In this document: positions 7,700-15,652 of the stretch, piece after piece | Position numbering within the stretch: position 1 is the first letter of the stretch | Layout: each line of letters opens with the position of its first letter | DNA from: JBBDXS01 sp040902195 | GTDB lineage: Bacteria; Chloroflexota; Dehalococcoidia; DSTF01; RBG-16-68-14 | Length of the DNA stretch: 60,108 nucleotides | Direction of reading: 5' to 3' | Assembly (NCBI GenBank): GCA_040902195.1 | Contig: JBBDXS010000020.1 | Span: forward strand, 1-60,108 | Made by a program: the position numbers and the translations under genes | Notes under the pieces: generated by a model | The model's database searches: none | Seen by the model: the letters and a program-made list of their open reading frames with translations, nothing else | What the model was told of the DNA's origin: nothing

Positions 7700-8140
7700 A
7701 TGGGAGTACGGAATCTCGGGCTCGTCGCCGGTGTGACAGCAGCGCTCCTCCTGGCGTCTTGCGGCGGAACAAGCGACGAGGCCGCATCCCCTGCGCGCAC
7801 AGACGCGCCTGCGTCGGGCGTCAGCATCGAAATCGTCTCACCGCACGACGGCGAAACAGTGCTGCCGTTGTTCGAGCTTGAAGTAGACGTGTCGGGCGTG
7901 GAGTTGGAGCTGGGCCCGAACGAGGCGCTCGTTCCGGGCAAAGCGCACTGGCACGCCACAATTGACGGTGCAGGCCTGCCATACGCCTACGACGACGAGG
8001 CGGGCCGCATTGGCCCCTTCTCGCCCGGAGCCCACACGCTCGATGTCGCGCTCTACGTGAACGACGCGGACGCCGTCGAAGTAGCGTCTGACGCAATCGA
8101 TATCATTGTCGCCGAGCCGCCCGTCCCTACTCAGCGCTGA
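7700..8140 (+). CDS. small lipoprotein with a DUF4399-like domain
   Basis: The start at 7700 gives 146 residues opening with a lipoprotein signal peptide (GVTAALLLASC, with the Cys as lipidation site). The rest, with SIEIVSPHDGETV, GKAHWHATIDG and SPGAHTLDVALYVND, resembles the DUF4399-type beta-sandwich found in exported proteins; its function is not known. An upstream in-frame extension to 7535 overlaps glnA and would bury the signal peptide. The last 14 bases overlap the convergent gene at 8127-9113. Confidence 0.7.
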   Translation: MGVRNLGLVAGVTAALLLASCGGTSDEAASPARTDAPASGVSIEIVSPHDGETVLPLFELEVDVSGVELELGPNEALVPGKAHWHATIDGAGLPYAYDDEAGRIGPFSPGAHTLDVALYVNDADAVEVASDAIDIIVAEPPVPTQR

Positions 8141-9113
8141 GCCAGGCGAGCTGTCCGTGGAACGTGCCCTCGCCCAGGCGCTGCGATGCGCCGTTCTCCG
8201 CATCGATGACGAAGATGCCCGCGCCCGCGAGCACGAAGATGCGTTTGCTGTCGCCCGACCAGGCGAGGCCGGGCTGGTCGAGCTGGAGGGTCGCCAGAGG
8301 GCGCGGCTCGCCGTCGGGCAGCTCCATCGTCCAGATATCCATCGGCAGGCCGTTTGACGCCCCTACGGCCGCCACCGCGCGGCTGACGTATTCCTGGCCC
8401 GACCGGATGCCGCCGGGCGCTCCTAGCACCGGAGACACGGCGAACACAAGGAAGCGGCCGTCCGGCGAGAAGCGCGGCGAACTGATGCTGCCCATGCCCT
8501 GGTCCGGCCCGATGACCTCTCGCTCGTCCGAGCCGTCCGCGCTCGCCAGATAGAGCGTCTGGACGTACATCGCGTCCTGTCGCACGTAGGCGATGCGCGT
8601 TCCGTCGGGCGCGAGCGCGGGCAGCAACGCGCCGGTGACGAGCGTAGTACGCGCCCCGGTCGACGTGTCGAGCACCTCCAGGTTGGTGAGGATCTGCGCC
8701 GCCTGGATCTGCTGGACGTTGATCAGCAGCCGAGTGCCGTCCGGGAACCAGGCCGGCGCGCGGATCTGCTCGTTCTGCTGCCCGTGGAGTAGCAGCGGGC
8801 GCGCGTCCGAACCGTCTCGGTTGGCGAGGAAGAGGTCGGCGCCCGTCTCGATCGGCTGGCCCGGCAGCACGATGGGCGTGAGCTGCCGCACGTAGGCGAT
8901 GCGCGCGCCGTCGGGCGAGAGCGCGGGCTCGGTCAGCACCGACTGGTCCGGGTTGGACAGCAGCAGCGACTCGCCGTCGTTGGCCGTATAGACCGTGAGC
9001 CCCTCGTTGCGGACGATGAGGAGCTGGTCGCCGGAGAGCGGCCCGCCGTCGCCGCCGCACGCAACCAGAGCGGCGGCGAGCGCGAGCAACAGCGTTAGGA
9101 GGAGAACACGCAT
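8127..9113 (-). CDS. TolB-like beta-propeller lipoprotein
   Basis: The protein has 328 residues. It opens with a lipoprotein signal (LLLTLLLALAAALVAC, then GGDGG) and is predicted to be exported and lipidated. Repeats of the TolB/WD40-like form are visible: ALSPDGARIAYVRQL, ALAPDGTRIAYVRQD, RFSPDGRFLVFAV and LAWSGDSKRIFVLAG, with LFLANRDGSDAR-type strands. About six blades are seen. Such proteins usually bind other proteins; no catalytic domain is attached. It forms its own transcription unit: the hairpin at 9149-9180 separates it from the upstream minus-strand operon, and it ends in a 14-base convergent overlap with the preceding lipoprotein gene. Confidence 0.8.
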   Translation of the reverse strand: MRVLLLTLLLALAAALVACGGDGGPLSGDQLLIVRNEGLTVYTANDGESLLLSNPDQSVLTEPALSPDGARIAYVRQLTPIVLPGQPIETGADLFLANRDGSDARPLLLHGQQNEQIRAPAWFPDGTRLLINVQQIQAAQILTNLEVLDTSTGARTTLVTGALLPALAPDGTRIAYVRQDAMYVQTLYLASADGSDEREVIGPDQGMGSISSPRFSPDGRFLVFAVSPVLGAPGGIRSGQEYVSRAVAAVGASNGLPMDIWTMELPDGEPRPLATLQLDQPGLAWSGDSKRIFVLAGAGIFVIDAENGASQRLGEGTFHGQLAWLSAE

Positions 9114-9148
9114 AATCTGCCGCAGGGTACCCGCTCCTCCCGATACGA

Positions 9149-9180
9149 AACAGGCCGGGGCGCGTGCGCCCCGGCCTGTT
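9149..9180 (-). terminator. 15-bp perfect hairpin ending the dockerin-like operon
   Basis: The two 15-base arms (9149-9163 and 9166-9180) are fully complementary around GT. On the minus strand it lies 45 bases past the stop at 9226 and is followed by TTTCG. It probably ends the operon 12576-9226. Confidence 0.75.
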
Positions 9181-9193
9181 AGTTTGTTGTGTT

Positions 9194-9211
9194 GCCAGGC
9201 TAAAGCCTGGC
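9194..9211. repeat. small REP-like palindrome
   Basis: GCCAGGCT-AA-AGCCTGGC is an 8-bp stem. The same core, AGGCT-(2)-AGCCT, recurs at 58048-58063 before tilS. It resembles short intergenic palindromes dispersed in bacterial genomes. Confidence 0.45.
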
Positions 9212-9225
9212 CTTCGGAGGAAAGG

Positions 9226-10281
9226 CTACGCCGGGCAGTTAAACGCCTTCCAGCCGCTGCCGTCCGGCACGCAGTCGGCGAAGCGGCCGTTATTGCCGCC
9301 GGTGTCAGGAATCTGGTTGGGGTTCAGCTCGTGGTTCCAGAGGTGGCCCATCCAGCCCACGTTCTGCCCCCAGCGATAGCAGGGTGTCGTCGTGATCGGG
9401 ACGGTGCACAGGGGGTCGTTGCCGCCGAAGCTCTTGCAGCCGGCATCCGTCTGAACGCTGGGAACGATAACCGCGGGAATGGCCATCGCGGAGGCCGTGC
9501 CAATATCGATCGTGCAGAGGTAGTAGTGCAGGTGCCAGCCTTCGCCGCCGACCCAGCTGCAAGCGGGGCTGCACGCCGGGCCATCGGGCGCCCCATTGGC
9601 GGGAGCCTCCAAGTCAACATCGTGCGGAGTGGTCGGTGGCGGGAAGGAAGAGGCAGCATACGTCCCCCAACCGACGCCGGGTGGGGCCGGCAAGGGCTGG
9701 CCGCCTTCGACAACGTAGAGCTGCGCGGCGAGCTGGCCGTTGTTGTAGACGATGCCTTCGGGAGCCTCGGGATCGAACGTGGCGTCCCAGTTCTGGAGCT
9801 TCGTGTAATGCACGCCCTGCCCCGACACGTCTGTGCTGCCGCGATAGTAACCCAACGCCTGCAGGGCTGCAATTCCGGCCGCATCATCGGCCGACGGCAG
9901 GTTGGCGATACCCCAGAGGGTCGCCTTGGCGACCTGGGTGTCCACCGCCGGACATACGGCCCCAAAGTCGAACGCGACGCCGAAGATATCGCTGAACAGA
10001 TCGATGTCGCCGTTGCCGTCACCGACGTCGTAGAGCGGATGGTAGCCGTCCGGCTCGCCTGTGCCGGAGTCGTCGGCGTCCGCGCCGAACAGGAACGCGA
10101 CGGCGAAGATGTCGCCGAACAGGCCGACGGTGCCGTCGCCGTCCACGTCCGCACAGCTCAGCAGCGGCGCATTCGCTGAGCCCGGGCTGGCCGCCTGCAA
10201 GGCCTCAGGCTGTGTCCCGCCGCTAAGTAGGACGGCAAAAAGCGCCATGACCGCTAGCAGACCGATTACTACTCGTTTCAT
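9226..10281 (-). CDS. secreted protein with variant dockerin-like module, paralogue of the upstream gene
   Basis: The protein has 351 residues with a signal peptide (1-30, ending ALQA). Residues 43-110 form a two-repeat acidic module: DVDGDGTVGLFGDIFAVAFLFG and VGDGNGDIDLFSDIFGVAFDFG, like a dockerin but with LF-x-DIF in place of the usual helix start. The remaining 240 residues are Cys- and His-containing (GQGVHYTKLQNWDATF, GWHLHYYLC, WMGHLWNHELNPNQ, NGRFADC) and match no family I recognise. The upstream paralogue at 10313-11281 shares the whole layout. It is 31 bases downstream of that gene and followed by a strong terminator. Export and calcium binding are inferred; the WHLH/GHLWNH histidines could bind a metal. 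Confidence 0.75.
   Translation of the reverse strand: MKRVVIGLLAVMALFAVLLSGGTQPEALQAASPGSANAPLLSCADVDGDGTVGLFGDIFAVAFLFGADADDSGTGEPDGYHPLYDVGDGNGDIDLFSDIFGVAFDFGAVCPAVDTQVAKATLWGIANLPSADDAAGIAALQALGYYRGSTDVSGQGVHYTKLQNWDATFDPEAPEGIVYNNGQLAAQLYVVEGGQPLPAPPGVGWGTYAASSFPPPTTPHDVDLEAPANGAPDGPACSPACSWVGGEGWHLHYYLCTIDIGTASAMAIPAVIVPSVQTDAGCKSFGGNDPLCTVPITTTPCYRWGQNVGWMGHLWNHELNPNQIPDTGGNNGRFADCVPDGSGWKAFNCPA
10066..10170. repeat. 105-bp near-identical repeat, copy 1 (dockerin-like module)
   Basis: This stretch matches 11066-11170 with one mismatch (10103 against 11103), exactly 1000 bp apart. It encodes the first dockerin-like repeat of the gene at 9226-10281. Similarity continues at a lower level to about 9960. 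Confidence 0.85.
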
Positions 10282-10312
10282 GAATTTCCTCCTGCTGTCT
10301 GTCTACAGCCCG

Positions 10313-11281
10313 TCACATCGGGCATGATTCAGCCTTAAATGGCGGGCGGCAATCCGCGAAGCGACCGTTCATTGTGCCGTTGACATCCGAAATCTGGTTC
10401 TCGTTTGGCACATGGTTCCAGAGGTGGCCCATCCACCCGATAGCATCATTCCAGGACCAGTTTCCGACGCCGCCGTTGGCCGCCTCGCACACGGCGGCGC
10501 TAGGCGTGATTATCACAGATGACGAGGGCGTCCCGAGATGGAGGTGGCAGAGGTTTGCATGGGCATGCCAGGTCTCCGGCCCATCCCAGCTACAGACAGA
10601 CTGCCCGGCGGGCGGGTCACAGAACGTGTCTATGTTGACGCTGTGGATCGCGCCGTTGCTCGGTATGAAGGGTCCCCAGCCGATCACATCGCCATTCACG
10701 ACGTAGAGCTCCGCGGCCAGCTTCCCGGCCTGGCAGACGAGACCCTCGGGCTGGGTCACATTGAAGACTCCATCCCAATAGGACACATTGATGTAATGGA
10801 CGCCTTGGCCCGGCACGTCCTCGCTGCCGCGAATGTAGCCGCGCGCGTTCAACGTTGCATTGTCGCAGGCGAGTAGCTGGGCAGCCTGGGGATCGTTGAG
10901 GATCGCCAGCGTGGCCTGCGCGATCTGCTGGTCGACAAGCGGGCACGTGTTCCCAAAGTCGAACGCGACGCCGAAGATGTCGCTAAACAGATCGATCGCG
11001 CCGTTGCCGTCGCCGACGTCGTAGAGCAGATGGTAGCCGTCCGGCTCGGGGTTCCCCGTGGCCGAGGAGTCGTCGGCGTCCGCGCCGAACAGGAACGCGA
11101 CGCCGAAGATGTCGCCGAACAGGCCGACGGTGCCGTCGCCGTCCACGTCCGCACAGCTCAGCAGCGGCGCGGCCGTTGTTCCAACCGGGTTCGCTTGCGC
11201 GATGTTGCGGTCATGACTCGCCCCAAACGCCAGGGCCATCACGGCCACGATGGTTGTCAGACCCAGCACCAGTCGTATCAT
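10313..11281 (-). CDS. secreted protein with variant dockerin-like module
   Basis: The protein has 322 residues. It has a signal peptide (1-30, ending IAQA), then the two-repeat module at 43-113 (DVDGDGTVGLFGDIF and DGNGAIDLFSDIF), then a Cys/His-containing domain of unknown family (GQGVHYINVSYWDGVF, PEGLVCQAGKLAAELYVV, TWHAHANLCHLHLG, WMGHLWNHVPNENQ, NGRFADC). The ATG overlaps the stop of the upstream membrane repeat protein as ATGA, so translation is probably coupled. The paralogue at 9226-10281 follows after 31 bases. The module DNA is nearly identical between the two paralogues while the rest has diverged strongly. I do not recognise the C-terminal domain. Extracellular location is inferred. 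Confidence 0.78.
   Translation of the reverse strand: MIRLVLGLTTIVAVMALAFGASHDRNIAQANPVGTTAAPLLSCADVDGDGTVGLFGDIFGVAFLFGADADDSSATGNPEPDGYHLLYDVGDGNGAIDLFSDIFGVAFDFGNTCPLVDQQIAQATLAILNDPQAAQLLACDNATLNARGYIRGSEDVPGQGVHYINVSYWDGVFNVTQPEGLVCQAGKLAAELYVVNGDVIGWGPFIPSNGAIHSVNIDTFCDPPAGQSVCSWDGPETWHAHANLCHLHLGTPSSSVIITPSAAVCEAANGGVGNWSWNDAIGWMGHLWNHVPNENQISDVNGTMNGRFADCRPPFKAESCPM
11066..11170. repeat. 105-bp near-identical repeat, copy 2 (dockerin-like module)
   Basis: Partner of 10066-10170, with one mismatch over 105 bases. It lies within the coding region for residues about 38-72 of the gene at 10313-11281. Confidence 0.85.
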
Positions 11282-12576
11282 CTGCTACTCCTACTTCCAG
11301 AACTGCCCGGCAGCTCACAGTACAGCGTGTCCGGGTTCAAGACCAAAGGCGGTGGGCATGTCTCCGACATGCAGTGCCCCATCGCCGGGTGCCAGAAGTA
11401 CCCCGCCGGACACGACGGTGTCGGTTCCGGCGTTGGAGTTGGCGTTGGCGTTGGCGTTGGCGTCGTTTCGGAGCCGGGCAGCTCGCAGTACAACGTGTCC
11501 GGGTTCAAGACAAGCGGCGGCGGGCACGTCTCCGACATGCAGTGGCCCATCGACGGGTGCCAGAAGTAACCAGCCGGACATTCCGGCGTCGGTTCCGGCG
11601 CGGGCGTCACGCTCGGCGGAGCCGTCGGAGTTGTCGTCGGCGTCTCTCCCGGCCGTGGCGTCGCTGTCGGTGTGGGTGGGACGGTGGGTGGCGGCGAGCA
11701 GTAGCCGGTACCTGCGTTGTAATCCCAGCCGATGGGACAGCTGTCTTCGGTGGGCATGCAGTGGTTCATGACCGGGTGCCAGAACGTGCCAACCGGGCAG
11801 ACCGGCGTCGCGTTCGGCGGCGGCGTTGCTGTCGGGCCGGGGCCCGTGCTGACGGGCGTGCAGTATGCAAGCTGCGGGTCCCACGCGTAGCCGGCAGGGC
11901 ATTCGATGGCTTCCGGGTCCTGGAGCGCGACGGACATGCAGTGCACCATCACCGGGTGCCAGAAGAAGCCATCGGGACAGGATGGCTGCGCGGTATCCCC
12001 CGGTACAGCAGCGCCTGACGATGAGACGCATGCCAGCGCGGCTTGCTGCCACGCGGAGCCAGGGGGACACATGGGCGTTGCGACGGGACTACTTAGGCCA
12101 TCCAGCGCCGCAGTCGCCTCGTTGAACTCGACGATCTGTTCCGGCGTCATGCAATGTTCCATGACCTTATGCCAGTAGAAGCCGGCCGGGCAGCCGGTCG
12201 GGTCGGGCGCGAACGCGGCGGCCGGCGCCGGCGTCGTCGCGCCGCTCGAGGCTTGCGCGCCGGTGTTGCTTGCCTGATAGGCAAACGCCCCCGTCCCAAT
12301 CGAGACGACGGCGAGAAAGACGAGGGGTGTGAGCGGAAGCAAGCGGGGCACGTCGCCGTTCGTCGGCGTGAGTGTGGACGAGAGGCTCAGCGATCCGATC
12401 GCCGCGCCGAGCACAACGACCGCCATCCCGAGGATCAGCAGAACGTAGCTAGGCCCACCGAGGACGACCTCGCCCGCCTGATCGCCGTTACCCATCCAGG
12501 ACCCTCCCGCGAGGCCGAAGACCTGCAGGATGATCCCGATGCTGATGACGTAAAAGCCGAGCCGGGGTGAATTCAA
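11278..12576 (-). CDS. membrane protein with five paired Cys-rich W-H-x2-M-x-H-C-M repeats
   Basis: The protein has 432 residues. Three hydrophobic segments (about 7-24, 43-65 and 80-100) precede a long, probably extracellular, Pro/Thr-rich region. That region alternates two 15-residue units, each beginning CP and with a Cys at position 14. Type A, CP-x-G-x2-WH-x2-M-x-HC-M, lies at 129, 200, 260, 333 and 389; type B, for example CPPPLVLNPDTLYCE or CPAGYAWDPQLAYCT, lies at 170, 226, 280, 351 and 407. The B units look a little like CBM14 chitin-binding fragments; the A units put His, Met, His, Cys and Met together as if to bind copper or another metal. Function unknown. Its stop overlaps the start of the next gene (ATGA), making it the first gene of the operon. 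Confidence 0.75.
   Translation of the reverse strand: MNSPRLGFYVISIGIILQVFGLAGGSWMGNGDQAGEVVLGGPSYVLLILGMAVVVLGAAIGSLSLSSTLTPTNGDVPRLLPLTPLVFLAVVSIGTGAFAYQASNTGAQASSGATTPAPAAAFAPDPTGCPAGFYWHKVMEHCMTPEQIVEFNEATAALDGLSSPVATPMCPPGSAWQQAALACVSSSGAAVPGDTAQPSCPDGFFWHPVMVHCMSVALQDPEAIECPAGYAWDPQLAYCTPVSTGPGPTATPPPNATPVCPVGTFWHPVMNHCMPTEDSCPIGWDYNAGTGYCSPPPTVPPTPTATPRPGETPTTTPTAPPSVTPAPEPTPECPAGYFWHPSMGHCMSETCPPPLVLNPDTLYCELPGSETTPTPTPTPTPTPEPTPSCPAGYFWHPAMGHCMSETCPPPLVLNPDTLYCELPGSSGSRSSR
11309..11412. repeat. 168-bp-period tandem duplication, copy near the 3' end
   Basis: This segment aligns with 11477-11580 at roughly 85 percent identity by eye, offset 168 bp (56 codons). It encodes the last type A plus type B unit of the Cys-rich protein. 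Confidence 0.7.
11429..11464. repeat. GGCGTT hexanucleotide microsatellite
   Basis: About six copies of GGCGTT, one of them varied to GGAGTT, read on the minus strand as a Thr-Pro dipeptide linker in the Cys-rich repeat protein. Repeat number could vary between cells. Confidence 0.75.
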
Positions 12577-12680
12577 CCGGAAATCCTACGCGGGGTTAGC
12601 TCCCTCGACGATGTTGCAATCGTATCATAAGCAGAGGGCGTTTAGTAGAGGAACTGAACGGGATTCAGGGCTAATTTCGT

Positions 12681-14126
12681 CTAGACGAAGAGGAACTTGG
12701 TCGCCTCCTGAGCGGCCTCGAACAGATGGCGGGGGTAGATCCCCACATAGAAGACGCCGGCGACGAGGAGTACCGCCAGGCCGTTCACAAGCAGGGGCAC
12801 CGAGAGGCGCCCCTCCTCGGCCGGCTCGGAGATGTACATCTCCTTGATCACCATCAGATAGTAGTAGAGAGAGACGAAGCTCATCACAACCGCGATGATG
12901 GCGAGCCAGAGGAAGCCTTCCGAGGCGACGGCCTGGAACAAGATGAACTTGGTGAAGAAACCCGCAAAGAGCGGCATGCCTGAAAGCGAGAAGAGCGCGG
13001 CGGCCAGCCCGGCGGCGAGCAAAGGCGCCCGCTCCGCCATGCCGCGGAAGTCCTCGATCTCTTCCTTTTCGGTCAGGTTGTACCAGGCGATGATGCAGGT
13101 AAACGCAGCCAGGTTTGTGATCACGTAACCGGACATGTGGAGCAGCAGCGCGCTCGCCGTGTCGTGAGACAGCGCCGCGATCGCCATCAGCATGTAGCCC
13201 ACCTGCCCTATCGAAGAGTAGGCGAGCAGCCGCTTGATGTTGTGCTGCTGGAGCGCGACGAGGTTGCCAAGCACGATCGTGATCGCGGCCAGCCCCGCGA
13301 TCATCCACTGCCAGTCGTCCGCGATCGGCATGAACGCGCCCGAGAACAGGCGCAGCAGCAGTGCGAAGCCGGCGGCCTTCGATGTCGCCGAGAGGTACGC
13401 CGTGATCGGCAGCGGCGCGCCTTCGTATGCGTCGGGCGTCCACATATGGAACGGCACCGCCGCGACCTTGAAGCCGAGGCCCGCCAGTACGAGCGCAAGC
13501 CCCATCAGCACACCCAGGTCGAACCCCGACGTGCCGTTCGCGAACGACGCGGAGATATCGACGTAGAACGTCGAGCCGGCCGAGCCGTAGATCAGGCTCA
13601 GGCCGTAGAGGAACAGCGCGGAGGAGAACGCGCCGAGCAGCATGTACTTCATTCCGCCCTCGTTCGACCGCTCGTCGAATTTCGCAAAGGAGACGAGGAT
13701 GTAGAGACTGAAGCTGAGCAGCTCGAGTGAGATATAGGCGGTGAGTAGCTCGCGCGACGCGGCCATGTAGATCGCGCCGATCGTGGAGAGCACGAGCAGC
13801 GCGTAGTACTCGCCGGGATTGCGCAGGCGGTCCTGCACGAACTGCGCGGACATCAGCACGACACCGATCGTCGTGGCTATAAAGAAGACGCGGAAGAACG
13901 ACGTGTAGTTATCGATGTAGAGGATGCCCGCGAACTGACTCTCCTTGTTCACCCAGCCGAGCGAGATGCCGATGATCGCGAGGAGCCCGACGGCAGTAAC
14001 GTAGGGCAGGTACTCGCGCTTGAACTGCGGCACGAAGAGGTCGAGCGCCAGAATGAGCGCCGCTAGCCCTGCCAGACAGAACTCCGGCGTCAGCAGCGAG
14101 TAGTCGAGGTTCAGCTCACTCGGCAT
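12681..14126 (-). CDS. nuoN: NADH-quinone oxidoreductase subunit N
   Basis: The protein has 481 residues. It is an antiporter-like, proton-pumping membrane subunit of complex I with about fourteen transmembrane segments. Signatures seen are SYILVSFAKFDERSNEGGMKYMLLGAFSSAL, VPFHMWTPDAYEGAP, the conserved Lys in ATSKAAGFALLLRLF and KRLLAYSSIGQVGYM. The ATG is one base past the nuoM stop. It is the last gene of the nuo operon; its stop codon sits in a 14-bp palindrome (12676-12689). No terminator with a T-run was recognised beyond it. Confidence 0.96.
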   Translation of the reverse strand: MPSELNLDYSLLTPEFCLAGLAALILALDLFVPQFKREYLPYVTAVGLLAIIGISLGWVNKESQFAGILYIDNYTSFFRVFFIATTIGVVLMSAQFVQDRLRNPGEYYALLVLSTIGAIYMAASRELLTAYISLELLSFSLYILVSFAKFDERSNEGGMKYMLLGAFSSALFLYGLSLIYGSAGSTFYVDISASFANGTSGFDLGVLMGLALVLAGLGFKVAAVPFHMWTPDAYEGAPLPITAYLSATSKAAGFALLLRLFSGAFMPIADDWQWMIAGLAAITIVLGNLVALQQHNIKRLLAYSSIGQVGYMLMAIAALSHDTASALLLHMSGYVITNLAAFTCIIAWYNLTEKEEIEDFRGMAERAPLLAAGLAAALFSLSGMPLFAGFFTKFILFQAVASEGFLWLAIIAVVMSFVSLYYYLMVIKEMYISEPAEEGRLSVPLLVNGLAVLLVAGVFYVGIYPRHLFEAAQEATKFLFV

Positions 14127-14127
14127 G

Positions 14128-15645
14128 TCAGCTCACCGACGGAAGGCGCAACACGGTCTCGGCGATGCGGTCGACAAACGGGCTGGGAAAGACGCCCATG
14201 AGCAGGATGAAGGCGATCAGAAGCGCGCCGCCCGCGAGCTCGAAACGCGACATGTCCTTCAAGCCGTCCCAGCGCGGGTTCGCCGGGCCGAAGAACGCCA
14301 CCGCGAACATGCGCAGGATATAGACGGCCGTAATCGCCGCGCCCAGCACGCCCAGCGCCCCCAGGGCGGGGTAGGTCTGGAACGTACCGACGAAGACGTT
14401 GAACTCCGCGACGAACCCCGATAGCCCCGGCAGCCCCAGCGACGCGAGCCCAGCGACGGCGAAGAACGCCGCAAATCGCGGCATGCGCTGCGATAGGCCG
14501 CCGAAGAGCGACATCTCGCGCGTGTGGGCCTGGTCGTAGAGCACACCCACCATGGCGAACATGAGGGCCGTCATCACGCCGTGCGAGAACATCTGGAGCA
14601 CAGCGCCGTTTACGCCGATCGGGTTGAGCGTGGCAAGACCCATCAGCACGTAGCCCATGTGGCTCACACTCGAGTAGCCCACCATGTACTTGAAGTCGGT
14701 CTGCGCCATCGCCGAGATGGCACCGTAGATCACGTTGATCGTTCCGAGCGTGATCAGCGCGGGCATCCAGAACTCCGCCCCCTCCGGCATGAGCTGCATG
14801 CCGAGGCGGATGATTCCGAAGGCGCCTAACTTCATCAGTACGCCCGCGTGGAGCATACTAACCGCCGTCGGCGCGGCAACGTGGCCGTCGGGCGACCACG
14901 TATGGAACGGCCACAGGCCCGCGAGGACGCCGCAGCCGATCATGAAGAGCGGAAAGATGATCTTCTGGAAGTTCGGATCGAAGCCGCCCTGCTCGGCGTA
15001 CGCCCAGAGCGTCGGCAGGTCGAACGTGCCGAGCCCAGATTCGACGAACGTCGCGAAGATGCCGATGAAGATCGGCACGCTCGCGCCGACGAGTACCAGC
15101 GTGAGCTTGAGCGCGCTGTACTCCTTCGTTCGCGAGAACGTGGGGAACACGCTGCTCGATCCCCAAACGCCGATCAGCAGGTACATCGGCAGCACGGCGA
15201 GCTCGTAGAAGAAGAACCAGAAGAACATATCGAGCGAACAGAAGACGCCGAAGACGCCCGCCACGAGCAACATGAGCAGAATGAAGTAGTCCTTGTTGCG
15301 GTACTCGATCTTGTTGGAGATCAGCGTGCCCGCGAACGTCACGATGCCCGTCAGGAGCACCATCGGCGCACCGATGCCGTCGATCCCCAGGTGTAGCGTG
15401 ATGCCGTTGTCGCCCAGGAAGCCGACGTTCTCGATCCACACCCACTGCAGCTCGAACTGGAAATCCTTGCCGGAGGAGACCTGGTAGGCGAAGAAGGCGT
15501 AGAGCGACAGGCCGAACAGGACGAAGCCCGTCCCTACCGCGATCATGCGCACGACGTTCGGGTAGCGCGACGGCACCAACACTAGCGCCACCGCCGCAAG
15601 CAGCGGCACGGCGATGGTGGCGAGCAGTATGTATCCCGTTTGCAT
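14128..15645 (-). CDS. nuoM: NADH-quinone oxidoreductase subunit M
   Basis: The protein has 505 residues and is a proton-pumping, antiporter-like subunit. Conserved stretches include ELAVLPMYLLIGVWG (with the Glu of TM5), LAGLWPFHTWSPDGHVAAPTAVSM, HAGVLMKLGAFGIIRLG, YSSVSHMGYVLMGL and FSHGVMTALMF. The start at 15645 (MQTGYILLA) has AGGAGAGGA just upstream and lies 8 bases after the nuoL stop; the open frame extends 18 codons further upstream, but that stretch is Arg/Trp-rich and overlaps nuoL. Confidence 0.95.
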   Translation of the reverse strand: MQTGYILLATIAVPLLAAVALVLVPSRYPNVVRMIAVGTGFVLFGLSLYAFFAYQVSSGKDFQFELQWVWIENVGFLGDNGITLHLGIDGIGAPMVLLTGIVTFAGTLISNKIEYRNKDYFILLMLLVAGVFGVFCSLDMFFWFFFYELAVLPMYLLIGVWGSSSVFPTFSRTKEYSALKLTLVLVGASVPIFIGIFATFVESGLGTFDLPTLWAYAEQGGFDPNFQKIIFPLFMIGCGVLAGLWPFHTWSPDGHVAAPTAVSMLHAGVLMKLGAFGIIRLGMQLMPEGAEFWMPALITLGTINVIYGAISAMAQTDFKYMVGYSSVSHMGYVLMGLATLNPIGVNGAVLQMFSHGVMTALMFAMVGVLYDQAHTREMSLFGGLSQRMPRFAAFFAVAGLASLGLPGLSGFVAEFNVFVGTFQTYPALGALGVLGAAITAVYILRMFAVAFFGPANPRWDGLKDMSRFELAGGALLIAFILLMGVFPSPFVDRIAETVLRLPSVS

Positions 15646-15652
15646 TCCTCTC

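Noticed and set aside
11429..11464. Possible CRISPR-like array
   Set aside because: It is a simple GGCGTT microsatellite coding for Thr-Pro linkers, without spacers.
12676..12689. 14-bp palindrome at the nuoN stop as terminator
   Set aside because: The stem has no loop and no T-run; it may be chance. It is noted only under nuoN.
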